DNA from: Teichococcus deserti
GTDB lineage: Bacteria; Pseudomonadota; Alphaproteobacteria; Acetobacterales; Acetobacteraceae
DNA: 51,623 bases
Reading direction: 5' to 3'
Assembly (NCBI RefSeq): GCF_001982615.1
Contig: NZ_MLCO01000066.1
Coordinates: forward strand, 1 to 51,623
Notes under the pieces: generated by a model
Seen by the model: only the letters and a program-made list of their open reading frames with translations
Database searches by the model: none
What the model was told of the DNA's origin: nothing
Shown: positions 43,191 to 50,041 of the stretch, piece after piece
How the letters are laid out: each line of letters opens with the position of its first letter
How positions within the stretch are numbered: position 1 is the stretch's first letter
Translations under genes and position numbers: made by a program

Positions 43191-43260
43191 CGCGATCGAC
43201 CAGGGGGCTCGAGCGGACTGCCTGCCTCCTTCCGCAGGCAATCCGCGCGATCGACCAGGG
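43191..43260. repeat. Direct repeats flanking a hairpin between DUF4893 and GGDEF genes
   Basis: CGCGATCGACCAGGG occurs twice (43191-43205 and 43246-43260), 55 bp apart. Between them is the hairpin TGCCTGC / GCAGGCA (43219-43225 with 43234-43240, 8-nt loop). The second copy ends 2 bp before the stop codon of the convergent cyclase gene. It may act as a bidirectional terminator or be a REP-like element. Confidence 0.65.
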
Positions 43261-43262
43261 CC

Positions 43263-44528
43263 TCAGCTGGCGCGCCGCGCCAGGTCGGCCGCCACCTCGG
43301 CGCGGCGCAGCCCGGTCTCGGCGGGGCGCAGCGCGGCCTGGGCGGCGGCCAGCTGGCTGGCCATCCAGGCACGGTTGCGGCCTGCGGCCTTGGCGGCGTA
43401 GAGCGCGTGGTCGGCGGCCGCCACCAGGGCCTCGCCCTTGCCCGAGAGCAGCGCCGGCGGCAGGGCGGCGGTGCCGATGCTGACGGTCACCTTCCCCTGC
43501 GGACTGCCGGCATGCGGCAGGGCGAGTTCCCGCATCCGGGCATGGATCAGCTCGGCGACCACCATGGCGCCTTCCTCCTCGGCCCGCGGCAGCAGCACGG
43601 CGAATTCCTCGCCGCCATAGCGCACGGCGACGTCGCCGGGCCGGCGCGCCGCGCCATGGATGGCGCCGGCGATGGCGCGCAGGCAATCGTCACCCGCCTG
43701 ATGGCCGTAGACGTCGTTGAAGGCCTTGAAGTGGTCGACGTCGATCATCAGCAGCGCCAGCGGCATGTCGTCGCGCTGGCCGAGCTCGGTCTCGCGCGCC
43801 AGCGCCAGGTCGAACTGCCGCCGGTTGCCGATGCCGGTCAGGCCGTCGAGCAGCGTCAGCTCGCGCAGCCGGGAGACCGAGCGGTGCTGCGCCCGCTCCT
43901 TGGCCAGGGCCAGGAACATGAAGGCCATGCCGAGGGTGTGCAGCAGCGCCTCCAGCATCATCAGCAGCATGACCTCGCGCTCGGTCAGCCAGACCGTCTC
44001 GGTCATCAGCAGCAGGCCGAGGGCGCGGCCCAGGTAGAAGGCGGCATGCAGCGCCAGCAGCAGGATGGCGCCGTGGCGGCTGCGGCCGGGCATGGGGTCG
44101 AGGCGCGACAGCTCCCAGGCGGTGGCCAGGGTGTAGGTGGCGCCGGTGACGCAGGCCAGGAAGAGCAGCGCCTGCGGGCTGCCGGGCCCGAGCAGCAGCG
44201 AGGCCGCCAGCCACAGCCCCGGCCCGGCGGCGATCAGGGCGAAGAGCGGCGGCCGCCCGCCGAACAGCCGCGCCGCCGTCCAGGCGCAGGCGGTGCCGGC
44301 CAGGATGGTGACGTTGCCCGCGCGATGGGCGGTCTCGCCCAGCGCAGCCTCGACTGCGAGAAGCGTGATTCCAGCGGCGCCCAGCAGCATGGCCAGGCCC
44401 CAGAGTGCCATGGAGGCGGAGTCGTTGTCCCTTCCGCGCGCCGCCACCAGCACAAGGCCGGAGAAGGCGATGACAATCGCGGTGACGATGAACAAAGTCG
44501 GCGGATGCAGCGCGGCGAGTATCATCAA
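43263..44528 (-). CDS. Membrane-bound diguanylate cyclase (GGDEF domain)
   Basis: A 421-residue protein that should make cyclic di-GMP. The N-terminal ~205 residues contain about six hydrophobic segments and no recognised sensory fold. The GGDEF domain follows (about 222-380), with LTLLDGLTGIGNRRQFD, IDVDHFKAFNDVYGH and the active site GGEEF at 305-309. An RPGD inhibitory site (296-299) stands five residues before it, so product feedback inhibition is expected. A C-terminal helical tail of ~45 residues follows. No EAL domain. Two adjacent ATGs can start it. A palindrome lies 12 bp upstream. Confidence 0.92.
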   Translation of the reverse strand: MMILAALHPPTLFIVTAIVIAFSGLVLVAARGRDNDSASMALWGLAMLLGAAGITLLAVEAALGETAHRAGNVTILAGTACAWTAARLFGGRPPLFALIAAGPGLWLAASLLLGPGSPQALLFLACVTGATYTLATAWELSRLDPMPGRSRHGAILLLALHAAFYLGRALGLLLMTETVWLTEREVMLLMMLEALLHTLGMAFMFLALAKERAQHRSVSRLRELTLLDGLTGIGNRRQFDLALARETELGQRDDMPLALLMIDVDHFKAFNDVYGHQAGDDCLRAIAGAIHGAARRPGDVAVRYGGEEFAVLLPRAEEEGAMVVAELIHARMRELALPHAGSPQGKVTVSIGTAALPPALLSGKGEALVAAADHALYAAKAAGRNRAWMASQLAAAQAALRPAETGLRRAEVAADLARRAS

Positions 44529-44913
44529 ATAATCTCAAACACCCTCGAGGGTGGCAGCCGCCCATCCCCCACGCGGCGGAGAGATAAGGATTGCCTCTGC
44601 CGCGGTGCGGAATTGCCCCGAGCATAAGCGTAACCTGATGAATCGCGCGAAGGCTGCGCCGCTTCACTAAACAAGCTGGTGAGGGATCGGCCCGCAAACG
44701 CAACTTCCAGGCCGGTTTCCGTCTCCTGATCCTGCTCCCGGACGGCTTTCATCCGGCGTAAGTGATTGCGATAAATGAAAACATGCAGCCTCGTCCCGAT
44801 GGCGCGCCGGGCGCCCGGATCAACCCGCGCGCGAAAAGTTGAAACGAAACCGAATCGGTGTTGCGGCGGCGGCGGGCCGGGCGGAAGCTCGCCGAACGTC
44901 GCCGGAGGCTGCC
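44529..44913. other. 385-bp non-coding region between divergent GGDEF and DUF4126 genes
   Basis: I see no credible gene. CACCCTCGAGGGTG, a perfect 14-bp palindrome at 44540-44553, is close to the cyclase start and could be an operator or 5'-UTR element. The middle part (about 44590-44790) is lower in GC than its surroundings. No clear -35/-10 pair, tRNA or riboswitch could be recognised. It is long for this genome and could hold a small RNA or a multi-site promoter. Confidence 0.5.
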
Positions 44914-45375
44914 ATGACCCCTCTCCTGCTTGCCCTGCTCGCCGGCTGCATCGCCGGTCTGCGCAGCATCATGCCCCTGGCAGCGCTGGCGCTGGCGGCC
45001 CTGGCCGGCTGGCTGGCGCTGACCGGCTGGACCGCCTGGCTCGCCGCCGCGCCGGTGGCCTGGCTGCTGGCGGCGCTGGCGCTGGGCGAGCTGGTCACCG
45101 ACAAGCTGCCCTCCACCCCCAGCCGCAAGGTGCCGCTGCAATTCGGCGGCCGGCTGCTGTCGGGGGCGCTGTGCGGCATGATGCTCGGAATGCCGGCGGG
45201 GGTGCCGGGCATGGGGGCGATGCTGGGCGCCGCCGGGGCGGTGATCGGCACGCTGGGCAGCGCCGCGGCGCGTGGTCGGCTGGCGGCGCGGCTGCGGCAC
45301 GACTGGCCAGCGGCCTTGATCGAGGACGCCGCCGCGCTGATCCTCACCCTCCTGCTGGTGGGACGTCTCGCATGA
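44914..45375 (+). CDS. DUF4126-family membrane protein
   Basis: A 153-residue hydrophobic protein with about four membrane segments. LLALLAGCIAGLRSIMPLAALALAAL at the N-terminus with its conserved Arg, GELVTDKLPSTPSRKVPLQFGGRLLSGAL in the centre, and GAAGAVIGTLGSAAARGRLA near the end fit DUF4126, whose function is unknown. Start 44914 has GGAGG 5 nt upstream; the longer frame to 44839 lacks a site. Its stop overlaps the next start by four bases (ATGA), so it is translationally coupled to the FAD oxidoreductase and may be its membrane partner (inference). Confidence 0.8.
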   Translation: MTPLLLALLAGCIAGLRSIMPLAALALAALAGWLALTGWTAWLAAAPVAWLLAALALGELVTDKLPSTPSRKVPLQFGGRLLSGALCGMMLGMPAGVPGMGAMLGAAGAVIGTLGSAAARGRLAARLRHDWPAALIEDAAALILTLLLVGRLA

Positions 45376-46724
45376 CCGCTTTCGACTCCATCGTGGTGGG
45401 AGCCGGCCAGGCCGGGCCCTCGCTCGCCGTGCGCCTGGCCGAGGCCGGGAAGAAGGTCGCGCTGGTGGAGCGCAGCCTGCTGGGCGGCACCTGCGTCAAC
45501 CGCGGCTGCATGCCGACCAAGGCGCTGGTGGCCAGCGCCCGCGCCGCCCATGTGGCGCGCCGCGCAGCAGACTGGGGCATCGCCGTCGGCGGCCCCGTCA
45601 CCGCCGAGATGCCGCGCATCACCGCCCGTGCGCAGAAGGTGGCCAGCGACGCCCGCGGCAACCTGCAGCGCTGGCTGGAGGGCGTCGAAGGTGTGGCGCT
45701 GGTGCAGGGCCATGCCCGCTTCACCGCCCCCTTCACGCTGCAGGTCGGCCAGGAGGTGCTGACCGCGCCGCAAATTTTTTTGAATGTCGGCGCGCGGGCG
45801 GTGGTGCCGGACGGGTTCGAGGGCGTGCCCTTCCTGACCAGCAGCAGCATCCTGCAGATCACCCATCTGCCGCGGCATCTGGTGATTCTGGGGGGCAGCT
45901 ATATCGGGCTGGAATTCGCCCAGGCCTATCGCCGCTTCGGGTCCGCGGTCACCGTGCTGGAGCGCGGGCCGAAGCTGTTGCCGCGCGAGGATGCCGACAT
46001 CTCCGACGAGATTCGTTCCATCCTGGAAGCCGAGGGGATCTCTGTTCGCTGTGGGGTCGGCGATGTTGCGGCCTCGGCGGATGCGGGCGGCGTCACCCTG
46101 GGCTTCGGCGAGGGGCAGAGCGTCAGCGGGTCCGACCTGCTGATCGCGGTAGGGCGGCGGCCGAACACGGATGAGCTGGGCCTGGCCATGGCGGGGATCG
46201 CGGTGGATCCGCGCGGCTTCATCACCGTCGACGAGCGGCTGCAGACCAATGTTCCCGGCGTCTATGCGCTGGGCGACTGCAACGGGCGCGGCGCCTTCAC
46301 CCACACCGCCTACAATGATTTCGAGATCGTCGCGGCGAACCTGCTGGATGGCGAGGACCGGCGGGTCAGCGAACGGGTGTCCGGCTATGCGCTCTATATC
46401 GATCCGCCTCTGGGGCGGGTGGGCATGACCGAGGCGGCAGCGCGGGGCAGCGGCCTCGATGTACAGGTCTCGACGCGGCCGATGTCACGCGTCGGCCGCG
46501 CTGTCGAGAAGGGCGAGACCGCCGGCTTCATGAAAGTGGTGGCCGAGCGCGACACGGGCCGCATCCTGGGGGCCGCCATCCTGGGCGTGGAGGGCGACGA
46601 GGCGATCCACGGGTTGCTGGACGCGATGCATGCCGGGGTGCCGCAGCAGGTGCTGCGCTGGGCCGTGCCGATCCACCCGACGGTGTCCGAGCTGATCCCG
46701 ACCCTGCTGCAGGGCCTGCGCTGA
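45372..46724 (+). CDS. FAD-dependent pyridine nucleotide-disulfide oxidoreductase (mercuric reductase/LPD-like)
   Basis: A 450-residue flavoprotein. The FAD motif VVGAGQAGPSLAVRLAEAG is followed by the redox-active disulfide GGTCVNRGCMPTK (Cys41, Cys46). The NAD motif VILGGSYIGLEFAQAYRRFG is about 165-185, ALGDC marks the second FAD site, and the dimer domain ends with the His-Pro-Thr of IHPTVSELIP. No mercury-binding Cys pair is at the C-terminus and there are no lipoyl-enzyme genes nearby, so it is best called a generic class-I oxidoreductase. Its operon partner is a DUF4126 membrane protein. Confidence 0.88.
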   Translation: MTAFDSIVVGAGQAGPSLAVRLAEAGKKVALVERSLLGGTCVNRGCMPTKALVASARAAHVARRAADWGIAVGGPVTAEMPRITARAQKVASDARGNLQRWLEGVEGVALVQGHARFTAPFTLQVGQEVLTAPQIFLNVGARAVVPDGFEGVPFLTSSSILQITHLPRHLVILGGSYIGLEFAQAYRRFGSAVTVLERGPKLLPREDADISDEIRSILEAEGISVRCGVGDVAASADAGGVTLGFGEGQSVSGSDLLIAVGRRPNTDELGLAMAGIAVDPRGFITVDERLQTNVPGVYALGDCNGRGAFTHTAYNDFEIVAANLLDGEDRRVSERVSGYALYIDPPLGRVGMTEAAARGSGLDVQVSTRPMSRVGRAVEKGETAGFMKVVAERDTGRILGAAILGVEGDEAIHGLLDAMHAGVPQQVLRWAVPIHPTVSELIPTLLQGLR

Positions 46725-46740
46725 CCCTGCAGCCCCGGAT

Positions 46741-46778
46741 GACGGTGGCGCGGCGCCGACTTCGCCGCGCCCGCCGTC
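46741..46778. terminator. Long hairpin between FAD oxidoreductase and amidohydrolase
   Basis: GACGGTGGCGCGGCG pairs with CGCCGCGCCCGCCGTC downstream, with one bulge and a short loop. The right arm reaches into the stop codon of the convergent amidohydrolase gene. No T tract. Confidence 0.5.
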
Positions 46779-48378
46779 AACGAATCTCCTCGCCGCCGCC
46801 GTGGCCGTGCCGCGCGGTCGGAATGCACCACTCTTCCCCGCGCTCGGTGCGGATGTATTCCGGCCAGCGCAGATCGGTCGGAGGGTCGAAATCCGCCGGC
46901 AGCAGCGGTGCGACCCATTTCGCAGCGCCGACGCCGCCGCCAGTGCGCTCGCGGAACTCCGCCTGCGCCGCCTCGAGGGTTTCCGGACGGGTCGCCAGGT
47001 CGACATAGGTGAGCGCCATGGTGCGGGCCGCGACGAACATGCCCGGATCGACCGCCGCCGGCAGCCCGCCCAGCGCGTTGTAGGCCCAGCTCGGATAGTC
47101 GTGGCCGCCCTGCGGCGCGCGCATCCGCGGCCGGCCCGCCAGCAGCCGGACCGTCGGCGCGTGCCAGGAATAATCGACATAGTCGTCGGCGCTCAGATGC
47201 TGCTGCCAGGGCGGCAGCGCATGGCGCAGCGTCGCCTCGAACTCCGCCGGCGGCATCAGGCGGGAGACATTGGCGATGAAAGGATCCTCCATCGGCGTGA
47301 GGCCGAGATTCTTCTGGATCTCGCGGCCGAATGCCTTGGCGTCCTCGCCATAGACCGGCGCGCCGACCTCCTGCAGATTGGCCCAGGTCAGCGCGGTCAG
47401 CGCCATGTTGGGCAGGCCGACGCGGGTCTTGGTCACCCAGCGGACGAAGGCGCGGCAGCCGCTGACCGCCGCGGCATGGCGGGCATTCTGCGCCAGCACC
47501 CGCCAGATCTGCTCCTGGATGGCGAGCGACGAGGCGCGCCAGGAATACTGGATCTGGCTGAAGCGCGGCGCCAGGTTGTCCGAGGTCGCGCCGCCATCGC
47601 CCAGGATGAACTCGTTCAGCGTCCAGGAGCCGCTATGGGGGAACATTGCCTCCTTGGTGTATTTCGTCGTCGTGTACATCAGGCACATGGCGTCATTGGC
47701 GCCGGGGGCGCGGGCGACGGCATGGCTCATGTCGATCGGCATCAGCGACTTGTCGACCCAGCGCTCCGGCGCCTCGGCCTCGAAGCTGATGACGGCGCTC
47801 CAATAGGCGCCGAAATGGGTTTCCGCCGTCACCGTGTTGGCCGGCCAGGGATGCCAGCAGACCACGGCGTCCAGATCGTCGAAATAGCCCTTGGCGGCAT
47901 GGATCGGCTTGGAGCCGCAGACCTTCTCGGCCGGCTCCCCGAACAGCTTCAGCCGCGCCTTCACCCCATGCTGCCGGAAGGCCGCGCGGGTCGCCAGCAT
48001 CGCCGCCAGCGAGGCCGTGCCCAGCATCGAATGCGGATCGGTATGGCCGGCGGCATAGGGGTGCAGCCCCTCCCGCGGCGCCGCATAGGGCACCACCTGC
48101 TGCGAATTGCCCGGCACCGCGTCGTATTCGGAGAAGCCGGCCAGCACCGGGCCTTCATCGCCCCAGCGGGCGCAGAAGGCGGTGGGCATCGCGCCCGAGC
48201 CGAGCTCGACCTCGAAGCCTTCTTCCTCCAGGATGTCCGCATAGGCGGCGACCGACTTGTATTCGCGCCAGGCGGGCTCGGCGAAGGACCAGATGCGCGC
48301 GTTGAAGGCCGAGAGCCGTGCCTGGTTGGCGTCCAGCCAGGCCTGCGCGCTGGCGCGGATGGCGGCGGTGTCGGTCAT
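46777..48378 (-). CDS. M20-family amidohydrolase (AbgB-like)
   Basis: A 533-residue metal-dependent hydrolase of the peptidase M20 superfamily, longer than most (about 390-480). The motifs of the N-terminal catalytic domain are FAEPAWREYKSVAAYADILEEEGFEVE, the GFSEYDAVPG region, the AAGHTDPHSMLGTASLAA metal-site stretch, and KLFGEPAEKVCGSKPIHAAKGYFDDLDAVVCWHPWP. The central dimerisation insert follows, and the C-terminal end contains GHDYPSWAYN. AbgB-like members split p-aminobenzoyl-glutamate or other N-acyl amino acids. AGGGGGA precedes the ATG at 48378. The extra C-terminal ~60 residues have no known match to me. Confidence 0.88.
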   Translation of the reverse strand: MTDTAAIRASAQAWLDANQARLSAFNARIWSFAEPAWREYKSVAAYADILEEEGFEVELGSGAMPTAFCARWGDEGPVLAGFSEYDAVPGNSQQVVPYAAPREGLHPYAAGHTDPHSMLGTASLAAMLATRAAFRQHGVKARLKLFGEPAEKVCGSKPIHAAKGYFDDLDAVVCWHPWPANTVTAETHFGAYWSAVISFEAEAPERWVDKSLMPIDMSHAVARAPGANDAMCLMYTTTKYTKEAMFPHSGSWTLNEFILGDGGATSDNLAPRFSQIQYSWRASSLAIQEQIWRVLAQNARHAAAVSGCRAFVRWVTKTRVGLPNMALTALTWANLQEVGAPVYGEDAKAFGREIQKNLGLTPMEDPFIANVSRLMPPAEFEATLRHALPPWQQHLSADDYVDYSWHAPTVRLLAGRPRMRAPQGGHDYPSWAYNALGGLPAAVDPGMFVAARTMALTYVDLATRPETLEAAQAEFRERTGGGVGAAKWVAPLLPADFDPPTDLRWPEYIRTERGEEWCIPTARHGHGGGEEIR

Positions 48379-48482
48379 GCGGTGTCCCCCTGCTGCCCGC
48401 CGATGGTGGACCTGGGGAGAGGCCGCGGCAAGCCGGCCCCTGGTGAAAGACCCAGGCGCCGACACAGGAAAAGACGTTGCGC

Positions 48483-48497
48483 TATCGCGTGGCGATA
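48483..48497 (-). terminator. Short hairpin after the zinc-ribbon gene
   Basis: TATCGC-GTG-GCGATA forms a 6-bp stem with a 3-nt loop directly after the zinc-ribbon stop codon. A TCTTTTCC stretch follows further on in the minus-strand direction. Weak. Confidence 0.35.
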
Positions 48498-48498
48498 T

Positions 48499-48738
48499 CT
48501 AGCGGTTGACCAGGATCAGCGTGATCAGCACCGCGGCGATGCCTCCGAAGAAGACGATGGCGATGACGATGTTCTCCAGCGCCGAGACCGACAGCCAGGT
48601 GCCGGCGACGCGCCCGACGACATGGGCCACGCCGCCGCGCGGCGCCCCGTCGCCAGCAATGGGATAGCCGCAGGACGGGCAGGCCAGCGCCTTGTCGGAG
48701 ACGCGGTGGCTGCATTCCGGACAGGTCATCAGGGCCAT
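48499..48738 (-). CDS. Small zinc-ribbon membrane protein
   Basis: A 79-residue protein. The N-terminus is a zinc ribbon with two CxxC pairs (CPECSHRVSDKALACPSCG); a single hydrophobic helix near the C-terminus (ENIVIAIVFFGGIAAVLITLILV) anchors it in the membrane. GGAGG precedes the ATG. Proteins of this plan are widespread and uncharacterised; the ribbon should face the cytoplasm if the short C-tail is outside. It follows the OmpA-family gene by 18 bp on the same strand, so it is probably the last gene of that operon. Confidence 0.85.
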   Translation of the reverse strand: MALMTCPECSHRVSDKALACPSCGYPIAGDGAPRGGVAHVVGRVAGTWLSVSALENIVIAIVFFGGIAAVLITLILVNR

Positions 48739-48756
48739 CGGGGCCTCCTTTCGTGC

Positions 48757-49410
48757 TTATCCCGGCGGTGCAGGGTGAATGATGAACTCCACCCGCCGGT
48801 TGCGCTGCCGCCCTTGCGGGTCGTCGCGGCCATCGGCCTGCTCGTTCGGCGCAACCGGGCGGCTTTCGCCGTAGCCGATGGTGCGCAGCCGCGACGGCGC
48901 CACGCCCTGGCGCTGCAGCCAGAGCTGCACCGAGGCGGCGCGCCGCTCCGACAGCGCCTGGTTGTAGTCGTCGCTGCCGCGGGAATCGGTATGCCCCTGG
49001 ATCTCCACCGGCGACCGCGCATAGGCGCGCAGCACCTCGGTCAGCCGCGCCAGCTCGGGGCGGGCATCGGCGCGGATCTCGGCGCGGTCGAAATCGAACA
49101 GGACGTCGCCGGGCAGCGAGATGCGGATCGAATCCCCGGATTTCTCCGCGCGCAGGGCGGTCAGCAGCTGCTCGGTGCGCGGGCGCAGCCGGCTGTCCAC
49201 CTCGCGCAGGCGGAAGCTGGAAGCCGCCGGCGCCGGCGCCAGCCGGCTGTCCGCGGCGCGCGGGGCGAAGCGGGTCTCCGGCATGGCATAGGGCCGCCAG
49301 ACCGGCGCCGGCAGCGTGGCCGGGCGCAGGGTGCTCGGCCGTTCCGCCAGAGGCTGCGCCACGGCGACCGCCGGCAGCAGCAGCAGGGCGGCAACCCGGA
49401 AGACCGTCAC
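48757..49410 (-). CDS. OmpA-family peptidoglycan-binding protein
   Basis: A 217-residue exported protein. A signal peptide (VTVFRVAALLLLPAVAVAQ) is followed by a ~75-residue Pro/Arg-rich linker. The C-terminal OmpA domain has FDFDRAEIRADARPEL, the peptidoglycan-binding GHTDSRGSDDYNQALSERRAASV with the conserved Asp and Arg, and IGYGESRPVAPNEQADGR, ending RRVEFI. The GTG start overlaps the stop of the preceding gene by four bases (GTGA), which decides the start. No beta-barrel is present, so it tethers something, perhaps its operon partner, to the cell wall. Confidence 0.88.
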   Translation of the reverse strand: MTVFRVAALLLLPAVAVAQPLAERPSTLRPATLPAPVWRPYAMPETRFAPRAADSRLAPAPAASSFRLREVDSRLRPRTEQLLTALRAEKSGDSIRISLPGDVLFDFDRAEIRADARPELARLTEVLRAYARSPVEIQGHTDSRGSDDYNQALSERRAASVQLWLQRQGVAPSRLRTIGYGESRPVAPNEQADGRDDPQGRQRNRRVEFIIHPAPPG

Positions 49411-49898
49411 GGCGCGGCGGGCAGCGGGATCCGCAGCGACAGGCCGGGCGCCGAGATGTCGCTGGCATCCTGGCCCTCGTTGAAGTCCAGCGTCACCTCG
49501 CGCGTCTCCGGCGGCAGGAAGCCGGGGAAGACCAGCTGGCCTTCCATGCTCTCGCCGTTGCGGATGCGCAGGTCGCGGTTCTCCGAAGGCTGGCGCAGCG
49601 CCAGGCGCTGGTCCTCGCCGTAGCGCAGGAAGGTGGGCTCGTTGGCCAGCATCACCGAATTGGTCGCGCGGCTGTCGAAAGAGGCGATGACCGTGACCAC
49701 CACCGCATCCTCGCCGCGCTCCAGCGACTTGGCGACGATGGTGACGCCGAGCGGAATGTTGGCCTGGGCGCGCACCGGCACCGCGGCCGGGGCCGCCGCC
49801 GGCGCCGGCGTCAACGTTGGCGGCTGGGCCATCACCGGAGGTCCAGACAAGAGGCCGCACAGGGCCAGCGCCGTCCCGAGGACGATCGGTCGTGTCAC
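49407..49898 (-). CDS. Exported protein of unknown function, partner of the OmpA-like protein
   Basis: A 163-residue protein I do not recognise. The signal peptide is MTRPIVLGTALALCGLLSGPPVMAQ, followed by an Ala/Pro-rich linker. A beta-rich domain then contains LGVTIVAKSLERGEDAVVVTVIASFDSR, MLANEPTFLRYGEDQRLALRQP and a terminal LSLRIPLPAAP. It has no Cys in the mature part. GGAGAG with 8-nt spacing supports the GTG at 49898; the ATG at 49913 would make that site coding. It is cotranscribed and translationally coupled with the OmpA-like gene, so it may bind ligand or complex with it in the periplasm. Confidence 0.7.
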   Translation of the reverse strand: MTRPIVLGTALALCGLLSGPPVMAQPPTLTPAPAAAPAAVPVRAQANIPLGVTIVAKSLERGEDAVVVTVIASFDSRATNSVMLANEPTFLRYGEDQRLALRQPSENRDLRIRNGESMEGQLVFPGFLPPETREVTLDFNEGQDASDISAPGLSLRIPLPAAP

Positions 49899-50041
49899 TG
49901 CATTCTCTCCCATCGCCGCGGCGGGCGCGGCCGTATGGTCAACAGAAAGCAGCGTCGCGGGCGACTGGCCAGGGGCCCCGCCCGGCATCTCGCGCGCTTG
50001 TCATGCCGGCGGACCGGTCACGCGGGAATGTGACGGCGGCC

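Noticed and set aside
46801-49623. 940-codon + strand frame across the amidohydrolase and OmpA-like genes
   Set aside because: It crosses several intergenic gaps and genes with strong motifs on the other strand; composition is typical of GC-rich shadows.
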